Below are positions 62,201-64,000 of a stretch of 64,000 bases of DNA, in pieces. How positions within the stretch are numbered: the stretch's first letter is position 1; every line of letters starts with the position of its first letter. The stretch lies in contig LSRY02000002.1 of NCBI GenBank assembly GCA_001643675.2, forward strand, positions 657,501-721,500. The letters run 5' to 3'. The translations under genes were made by a program, and so were the position numbers. This DNA comes from Monocercomonoides exilis (Eukaryota > Preaxostyla > Oxymonadida > Polymastigidae). The notes beneath the pieces were generated by a model. It saw only the letters and a program-made list of their open reading frames with translations, was not told the origin of the DNA and did no database searches.

Positions 62201-64000
62201 GAGTTCTTTCGTGCAAGCGGTTCTCTTCTTGGAGAAGACGAAGAAGAAGACTGAGGCGACTTAAATGAAGATGGAGAAGGAGGTATTTTGCTCGTCTGTT
62301 GCTTTGATGGGCTTTTTCGCGCAGAGTCATTGTCTTGCTTCTTTTCACTAGTTGGTGACAAAGGGAATGCAAATTGACTCCTTTTTTCAAAAGTTCGTCC
62401 TCTCAGCGACATCAGGCCAATCGGAGCGTAACGAGGTTGAATAAACAAAGGAAAAAGTTTTGCAGCAGCTGACACGACGGGATCTCTGGCATCAGACAAT
62501 AAAAATAAGGCTGATTTCAGCAGAGAACGATGCTCCATCAGCTCGCCAAGTGGTGCGTGGATCAGAAATGCTGGGAGAGAATGAAGGAGAAAGGAGCGAC
62601 GGACAGATGTCTCGTAAATCGGCTGGATCAGCGAAAACAGAGGCGACCATGCCAAAAGTGACAAAAAAGAAGAGTACATCCGAAGGGGAGAAAAGTGCTT
62701 TGAGAGAACTGTCCGCGAAACCGACTGACTTTGCCGTGTTTCGGTTCTGTTTGGAGTTGAACGCTCGTGAAAAGATGATGCTTTTCTTTGAAGTTCTGAT
62801 TTGTGTCTGTACTTTTCTGAGTTGCGTGATGATTTCACCATGAAGCACGTGGAATCTACAAGGCAATCTCCTGTTGTATGACCAGAATAATAGCATTCAG
62901 ACTGTTGGGGTGTAAAAACATCGAAGAAACGATTCAAAAGAGATGTTCTTCCTTTTGTTGTTGTCAGCGTCTGAAAGCGGCGATGGATCGAATGCTGATG
63001 CTTGTGTCTTGAAAAAGATTCTGTTCTTGAAAGAGCTTTCTTTAAAGTCTGCGAATTCTTTGTGGTCGAAGCAATCGCCGACGAAAAATCGTTTGAAGGT
63101 GAGACAGAAAGTGAGCCATATGAATAAAAAGAGTTCTGCGAAGCTCTATTATAGGGACTTTGGCATATGTCATCAATTTGAGAAGACGAACGCTTTCCAT
63201 AAGTCGAATTTGAGTTGAAGCGTTGTGATTGAGATTGCAATGATGAATGCTTTTGTTTGCTCACAGAAGAAAGTGGATGAAAAAGTAACGAAGAATCAAA
63301 AGAAAGTGGCATCGCTATTTCGCTTTCAGCAAATAAATCGTTAAAATTCTGCTGGTGATGGCACAATGTGCACTTTATGTGATTAAGAGGTTGCTTCAAA
63401 GATAATGGGATCACACCTGATGAAATTGCTGAATTGAACGATAAAAAGGCAAATTTATTGGTGCAAAAGATTCCACGTGATGATTTTGTGAATAGAGCTT
63501 CCAATGAATAAAAAGATGAGAGTGTATCCAGCGAAGATAGCAGCATCGGAGAAATGAGAGATTGGAGAGAAAGCTGCTGAGGAACAGGAGACGATATTAA
63601 AATTGGCAATTGAGACGATGAATCAAGATCAATTGACTGTTGATTCTTTCTTGCTTGTTGTGAAGCTTGAGATCCCTTTGAAGCTATTGGCTGAGAAGAC
63701 TGGCTGGCTGATTGCGAAGTCACATCAAAGCTGCTCATTGCAGATCGTGTCTGTGATGAATCTATTTGCTCCATAAAAGACGAAGATGCTGATTGTATTT
63801 GAGAAGTGTCGTCGTTAAAAATGACAGAAGAAAGAAGAAGAGGACAAGGACCAGAAGCGACGACATGAGGAATAGAAATATCTAAGTTGTTACAGATGAG
63901 ATAGATGAGCGCTGATTGATAGTCACTTTCGAAGCAAGCTGAACCATATGAAACAAATGAATTATCTTTAAAGGCAGTTGAAAGAAGAGTTGATGGACTG
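44242..64000 (-). CDS. ATR: ATR-type PIKK checkpoint kinase, 5' end beyond the window
   Basis: ATR senses RPA-coated single-stranded DNA with its ATRIP partner and phosphorylates SQ/TQ sites to halt the cell cycle. The frame stays open to the right edge, so the ATG at 63774 is internal; at least 6585 residues are visible in one exon against about 2640 in human ATR. A FAT region begins near 49.6 kb (YERIPLLLLTRAAIACHAFP) and continues, with Ser-rich inserts, to about 45.9 kb (EKGHFQLAQFSLKTWNEI). The PI3K-like kinase domain (about 45.25-44.5 kb) opens with FVGSDGKSYMFLVKSGDDMR and RLMEFNSLVNNML, has the catalytic loop GDRHLDN at 44683-44706 and HVDFSLLFDRG with the metal-binding DF at 44638-44643, then PEIVPFRLTQNMVD. 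The FATC tail (44242-44340) ends in MYYGWAAWI. These fit ATR better than ATM, mTOR or DNA-PK. The N-terminal two thirds are helical solenoid pieces separated by Ser/Gln/Thr-rich inserts and one basic, AT-hook-like region near 54.1 kb. Kinase activity is expected. Confidence 0.93.
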   Translation of the reverse strand, partial: SPSTLLSTAFKDNSFVSYGSACFESDYQSALIYLICNNLDISIPHVVASGPCPLLLSSVIFNDDTSQIQSASSSFMEQIDSSQTRSAMSSFDVTSQSASQSSQPIASKGSQASQQARKNQQSIDLDSSSQLPILISSPVPQQLSLQSLISPMLLSSLDTLSSFYSLEALFTKSSRGIFCTNKFAFLSFNSAISSGVIPLSLKQPLNHIKCTLCHHQQNFNDLFAESEIAMPLSFDSSLLFHPLSSVSKQKHSSLQSQSQRFNSNSTYGKRSSSQIDDICQSPYNRASQNSFYSYGSLSVSPSNDFSSAIASTTKNSQTLKKALSRTESFSRHKHQHSIHRRFQTLTTTKGRTSLLNRFFDVFTPQQSECYYSGHTTGDCLVDSTCFMVKSSRNSEKYRHKSELQRKASSFHERSTPNRTETRQSQSVSRTVLSKHFSPLRMYSSFLSLLAWSPLFSLIQPIYETSVRRSFLLHSLPAFLIHAPLGELMEHRSLLKSALFLLSDARDPVVSAAAKLFPLFIQPRYAPIGLMSLRGRTFEKRSQFAFPLSPTSEKKQDNDSARKSPSKQQTSKIPPSPSSFKSPQSSSSSSPRREPLARKNSNRLYMLQQRYKERMSQTQSPTQQSPQQLSPRNSNDRTLDSNRPKPAAYSPVTERNVSASPKYHEHSVSFMEKIRSDSSISSLFMPFHVGIRFVKSYQVSNGLSNDEKMTALTTSGEASSKCLKNINNKISAYSYQNGWAIVPTINLDEIVEEGGQNSLQQSKSSERKNEQSNSGSRSDTDSLSFHFSLSLSPDKRSSIPSTISATPLPACIPSSSSSTVSSTQQVTLATAASIQSSLIRLFSSEGPALNKLEASPENRLAMNRAVRLINETEKQQQQQIKQHSREERSERGISFRVKVTRKSSKNVEGKGDDKGESKEAGKFSESYNKKISLSDESGDEFDEDATSDGDSDDSVEIVSSEVMAKLLSPKHKPLRPPLLLSPPPVSKMIASGKQKSLSAIMTSTIRSMIDPNEQNTTLKQLVNGDEHDEDVDDDETGTIEEGDAADGETTRLTRCGEEDNRELWNKDKLCCSIDRKEDQLATSASDSERSLKQRKSAEPLQTSLSNKDPSKASSDSTTSPMSQLMTNAGNSLNAQQSVFSVSTPKLPRAVLPFQTPETTFELDWSSTSAIGPLTQQPLMSQLFNINPSTSSHPVSATGTPLHLSEGFSPVQDQPGTTAQATFQQRLTSTSATSVPSLFSPPVDDSQLIALVGQNGMETKDISESQSVKPSVISLQSSSTGDVPSITQPKPSPLKPINNSISFEQLTQQQISLLSTLPSSVFTLHYTLALILFPSALIRKGESAWSTAVILKALEQKESKNQQRKLKEQRKKGKKGGSAHRKSSPSQLVFSPPLKKTSSLAMFKRTTSSSGAAASSTSSSAALKTSSSSSSLPSSEIDAPAFSTQNDTSFQFHLPNSPKSLSSSIMSSQREWTDTTGCSILIRRLVGIYELVQEIRTENATLLAKDEQYPQSPHSIASMIGSLGQSMMNWMLRQFLTVQLFTKFGSTQQNINYFPPLLNRVPTWPVQILNKKNKKSSTKTELSNKHHSLFQQKYLQTVKSHTQEITKTARIQTQNDPFAVSSTPSSAASFASNSIGLSSFPSLTLANSTMKTPLVYTPASPSVLERNSTKTLHGLNGRKHPIQPLSSSHSLSEKLSMKIVDLTCDSNDEKPEQSYSGSASTLPVSPSLTTLTHSPISLAVSPKTMSTLQAPLSRPTATMQLAPSSSFSISSSNFSPSPSAEASPMLPFPSSTTTTNNTKLPSAINATTQSTPKKRTLGLKLDSKGIRASGLTKKLHDTKTIASSLAHSPQIVTQTSSSTTALLANSSSSHSTSLTSHSMLHDVTASPRKRALSPLSLGTSQNASSSTYSSSLPAISPAALTRKPSINELYNALQASQNKVTSTGIDVGDLNLTMQKKRGAIVDSRLSTNNIKGDSAKSEQGQATVKVQYTKHKMISKENGDEVMDAQMNAISSNDEIKRGKRIGIEISSLSESSTETSGELSYSESDEYTEATADADSTSSTEQQIEELNNSWECMNVLMSPLRVSPSNFFTESKSDEDDSIMTVGAATNILSIIISERSRHLRVQTDRNKAQKAISVLSTCLKRDLFEHSSTSKSLSSLVRHPLYSFPVSFVELFLLTCLKDKDTDVRRLSIESLESWAEAMGLESVELLLSPIETAVAAFVVKTMTEDSIDTTLATITTKNQKWAELIYLLQKLKPESSALNQLQKQFRQQKMRFLSDPFSIFMHFSFSSESSLLSGESSTSSFGSAQMQNESEELKRIKPTEIAPLFFFSCFSSPQPPPLLCTIPILCYHTTPKDYLSSFFPSALAQLFIESLIETRERRFAERKQHFQEQERSALCLAVGQDDANNSSKQQRTATTGTNTLPSSSTSASLRAQSAKDNVAAELTKQKATPAHQMSKLTSSLYTDSANPATYSRFLPEKQQNPLNTPTVNSEAGPQVLTQYVFPDYLILLSQILYPHPLYTSSASSTLPQSSAQATPKASTSTTTAPSPLTTTSIFDSTSAETVGNGSRMKNAQSSAQTNTSSATASSSSATSSTSSSSSSSSAAQQTSTPQQNMLSHIEADKRRTIHMIASRTLIIENLALFTYSLMTHPDEAATRFAISSPARFCSPSPTNRAHSFVESPPTSPTRTLNVVKTPSRPEFQSQTRFSDELQMNSIQPEPLSSLGIDFIMTTLGISSFSSFFGLVQYPLLEHVIMEIGKASREEMFNFDIDENSDIQNKSSKNTKLSSQNSFSFSSFSSSKQYSSSSTSSSSPPFATLIRIADICFQQTELKRTQPTSPPSSHITSSPSSPSDSSSASSSGSATNGMMPSVISSTPRFTFSESPNMSAFHPFPRPMTAAGQVGLSSPRSLMQSPSDVLQLSSSAIIDLDLYLMAPVLSNAPLSCSVQAYSAAVASATRTGKTHPFLNQQFNTTAALPHNLRTSFSAESQVASQMPVSPTFSQVQNLNCAQFEVYRELAFVQSAPSVLANNFDPSSACLVSHYLQGNFLHVVAFLSSVLRSSSLDKQLIAFDALCALIPLIYLNNSMVERKRPDEKESIEKNEHSETIRTKTNLVEDDEDSDRMDEVVTSKPQHDSKHLNPQSPEDSETDEGGRTRSTVADGKTSKADGENKKRGQKKVIADKTEAENLEKASEHLYEEDDEIIIETRSGRKRVKIREVQKGRGAANRHKVDEMSSNETGRSHSTDDEDVKEHENEAGKVKAEADETEAGKKTRASSKRGAAATLTPSRKRGKGRPARGRGGRARRKTKAAATSASSAEEQESLSSQDMAFKIPQTTEQNAALLQQTESKQKTALQTGMGGLLDTSSSLLPDATIPVPSSLSAAIPATLAATITSPSPQFAPPQALPQKAIPKVSVITEDTNTKAVAQPAAAGASSVFSPPIKNLTYKSESNINNQNMNEAILRQLQEHPQQTPLFPPRSTVYPPSTSVLHSKSLFSPNVPFQPDRSLSGLENITIPSISTFVESSLPKLLATLRWACTSIFHPSFFEFSSKQHSKEPKSFVSDKKVLNASSQGNKGSSLSYSFSDESSSTDQQKLESNELFLRHSLFLSACQTYRTLIISLSPSLCSPFIPQLIGDILPLLITILSNLREDPETLFSSKDGEETESEQHSLRILRLIQNQFIHSRQVPFLSSQINAQKQRLKMDIENQAYDEPKKQEQTSEIAAILFKKRCKSLLSLFSLLVSMFWPPQRLCDAILAQKILMNPEIHETSAVTNLSTLLLESSSMQKIQKVQSSLSTLLFIDPSQFNLLRTVLKPDYALVTLFEVPYLPFVDSPIQKNAYQSNNALDVSHDQTLSFHELFLKQLPSLHIFHQFVFIARGLTHVSASVRLLSLSQLRHLVIRPNRFFFFRALLQIAEQEGGGAPMKIPPSIETILQAYQRVKNSLPTASQASSSVTSDSFIGSPSSSSSSSSQTQLSQLPQSTNYQAQLTVLHAESCTYLLRPICGLLLQLCDDENRDVREAAAECYGELGAMNPTVLSISKLCAEEFIADVIRGSLSLYGIALNSKEHTWLSELPYSLVNILSTPISDPQSGQSSSSSSTPTVTASTSTTALTVASLHERRHREMKIYPIPDPPQPTVLNRSSTNSTPLAADANADGQQTRHSAKDSSNTYAQNQIQPQRGMENPVIIVSKVNNEQQLQKKIEQIEEKGAMSEAVAHSISSVMKSSLFSTNSSKAQKEIFHNSALAIALVELLAPHYRSSTMDEDIIGIALQNLLKFDIANHSIVECPFFNPTAATSAYSANRLASSKDSTDSSNGTRQNSMSASSSSKDQAVQQQMNQAGSRTRGDVASFSLSTREKSDSVFPVFDFLSKSNQGIVTLLRTSRYCASEESTQALPLGNVLVSSFAPEKNEMLLERSGSIANDDNTSSSVSGSLPFASKNMTIRDGDVTLTTYTDAPSKNSEANQNNNEDASYKGVGILLSIRKQQHNHRQWLNQWALNICRRAQFLLAPYAKIPSSAEASLVSSPIANGVNEIHLNTSTAILSDELVLHSLPVKLQSSLSTSQINIPCAPFSHFVFQNPFEPSRPTRRVVDGSPCGPPLYKPSSFVSSTPSPSSSSSSHRQIQAPTLQLPPPLPYDQPWLFGPLLVERVNIFKACEYTMDVPELASFLLPYMIQAVVLCGDEKDMNALVDEVCGILKMTLYNEDEDRILNWMAKQGQASDSMLNHCAYGMPLSSSSSSSVLAKNGSQTSLIVSTLSSSSAFSFSSSQVRKVRCEGEVIVSAQLIFSLLDQWTSWLRTRSLLSPIRTRMRQFYERIPLLLLTRAAIACHAFPRALFYLDQHLRIIGYTPRSDKNLKGYSNEISTLLQQIYTALGNDDELRGVARLRESTSILDEISDNSVKAQWREASRGYDQLLAYARTSQSLSPRYSPSASASVTSSSTSDLASSNLPVSESTSLIPVRSTQNVSKIESLSSPSAFSSLELKRPNRTSYINENHSSFSQKWRLHVLSTLQLEYLAMQNLVYFTAHCGLLRCSFQLGQWESVMVNSRSAITPVSSELNGQLKQVESMNETLKIEVKERRKSSSEVQRSSSSIQHSEVSKQNISEQNTSSSGDSQNQKKKDTEANREKFIDLTTASLHLLSSKLADLNAEIESTAIQTTWRMGQWERIESSDLYHSQEERLKQKADSGCQSSSVPDSPVTSTSNISFESLVGLSISAMASMNNSLFKEIMGQAHDALLPRITASANETYSRVYPDLVHLHALHDIDVGRKWIDKLCLWIEKRILSCLRSSVSFQVQAQLSPSLKQPSTSISASSSSASTLLSEEDTVSITDLPFSPWPEWTERMKVIHPSYSELELLHSLSRACMKIANEHIHMYFDLINQWIALVKSEEDSEEQRRKRRMREMEKEPKNREFEANKPSFKERIMTQENDMKMVDDNKENGDDEEDDVIIVGSSSSSSNRNPIDISKAQSITYYTKTFEQDTLSLIRLLGSSSATSALLNVESEIITLLFTHSSLSVASYEETARQARKAGCFDASAAMHTFASVEIESLKSLQNTLNSVKEMKTRSSNSDLTKVLSTTSSEAVSNEIDQSMFPYLAASYYHPSSSSHLACFPFPQPSSSIQMSSVSPSVQKLSHKGKPQGSLDSVISSLEWTLLLEKCKLLVAQNKEEVAATMLQNDVTKREDLTQANIFSAHKVKKMIVPIISKRVSNPSLLSSMYLDDAKSASVFIRASLFAAKLWEKTGMRPADDIRKFLGKVIEMNPRLEKGHFQLAQFSLKTWNEINEKLMQMTGRSVSNFGEREGERGKASEGKTKSGRGVERDSRRRDREREEIEELEKESRLHLLEVVKELSITLINGIKYQRHAMSLLLKLMMTYFIPEMQKYIESIPVIHFYDVLSHLISNLSCYDKTLAFFQSDIIANVLSAYPIHAYWYALTIFEPFQPIIPSSTQPQQLLQGQSSSSSAFSMNAGTGSVMFTTANGKISAALAPQLAAQSRQVPEVQTMSREEIKKVMQERQKIIIDNVSRVVHRSFIQSKCLEMQQHTSSSTNQFSYSAMKNYYGSQMAAISAPNDINQLPPVPQIPPIKKPSSRVSHSVPSSRDCFNPQDIQHPWIAFQTARNILLQFSTPKEYFEGPENQKKRLSSVPLAKFMLSPTLRIPLAIPTARNLSILPGSYVSARPACSQLMQTSIEQDQKSLSKAPSDCSSIVTTSSSSSSSLAASNSSQRNQWNILRGTSLTQQLVTIHGLDKTVEFLQSAMVPRKIAFVGSDGKSYMFLVKSGDDMRKDMRLMEFNSLVNNMLESDEVARARHVQMKTYSVIPVTRSSGMLEWVHGLAALRAIVSDLYPKYTGYTIHMFFDIYKKNIDYDPKKPESIKALLSRIEQFTRLCQLASPVLHEFFLSERIDVYDWMEMTANFVRSNAVWSIVGYIIGLGDRHLDNISLIGTTGEVMHVDFSLLFDRGNRLNVPEIVPFRLTQNMVDVFGVTGVEGSFSCVCAIVLRVLRRNADCLLSVWESLFHDAVYAMPTEIITTEQQVRVIMAQMRTRLMGGMSDAPQSVEANVHFLISEATALEKLSRMYYGWAAWI
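54080..54145 (-). other. AT-hook-like basic segment inside the ATR protein
   Basis: The minus strand encodes SRKRGKGRPARGRGG followed by RARRKTKAA. A GRP core flanked by Arg/Lys/Gly is the signature of AT-hooks, which bind the minor groove of AT-rich DNA. It sits in a charged, low-complexity region (about 54.0-54.7 kb) that also has acidic blocks. ATR proteins are not known for this motif; DNA binding is inferred. Confidence 0.55.

Noticed and set aside
63772-63774. ATG at 63774 as the start of ATR
   Set aside because: The same frame is open with no stop up to 63999, so this Met is internal and the true start lies outside the window.
1-64000. Reassigned stop codons, as in some oxymonads
   Set aside because: TAA and TGA end the recognisable proteins at the expected places, and the two giant frames contain no internal TAA or TAG.
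1-64000. CRISPR arrays, insertion sequences of bacterial type or operons
   Set aside because: No regularly spaced repeats, transposase genes or co-directional tightly packed gene clusters; the spliced genes show this is eukaryotic DNA.

Overview
The window looks like nuclear DNA of an intron-bearing anaerobic protist. The best guess is a metamonad of the oxymonad type, but this is an inference and not a species call. The supporting signs are spliced genes with short introns (53 to 248 nt, donors mostly GTTTGN, acceptors TAG or CAG, CTAAC-like branch sites near two acceptors), the standard genetic code, a pyrophosphate-type glycolytic enzyme (pyruvate phosphate dikinase), and enormous single-exon genes, including a Pmp-like beta-helix surface protein of a kind known from trichomonads. 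No tRNA, rRNA, CRISPR or prokaryotic operon signals were seen.

Layout from left to right. (1) 1-1543, minus: N-terminal part of a DDT-domain chromatin protein that runs off the left edge. (2) 1780-4790, plus: pyruvate phosphate dikinase in three exons. (3) 5452-17985, minus: a 4177-residue surface protein with a signal peptide, about eight beta-helix modules, one membrane segment and a degenerate kinase domain in the cytoplasm. (4) About 18-25 kb: a decayed paralogue of that protein (19023-20390), a second remnant near 23.3-23.5 kb and simple repeats. (5) About 25-29.5 kb: a very AT-rich desert holding a family of roughly 250-bp fold-back (MITE-like) elements. (6) 29543-31493, minus: a three-exon helical-repeat protein, divergent from (7) 31617-38186, plus: a very long karyopherin-like protein with a probable frameshift near its N-terminus. 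(8) 38339-38936, plus: a tiny four-exon MYCBP (AMY-1) orthologue whose first coding exon is 8 nt. (9) 39276-41141, minus: a Ser-rich protein with a short coiled coil. (10) 41500-43896, plus: long-chain acyl-CoA synthetase with a C-terminal membrane anchor. (11) 44242-64000, minus: an ATR-type PIKK checkpoint kinase of at least 6585 residues whose 5' end lies beyond the right edge.

The genes do not form one pathway; they are ordinary neighbours. Housekeeping genes (glycolysis, lipid activation, nuclear transport, DNA-damage signalling, chromatin) flank a central block of about 24 kb (5.4-29.5 kb) made of a surface-protein locus, its dead copies and small mobile elements. That block is the accessory and most novel part of the window. 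Several genes here exist only after splicing or run off an edge, so a plain open-reading-frame view misses or truncates them: the DDT gene, MYCBP, the first exons of PPDK and of the helical-repeat gene, and the N-terminus of ATR.
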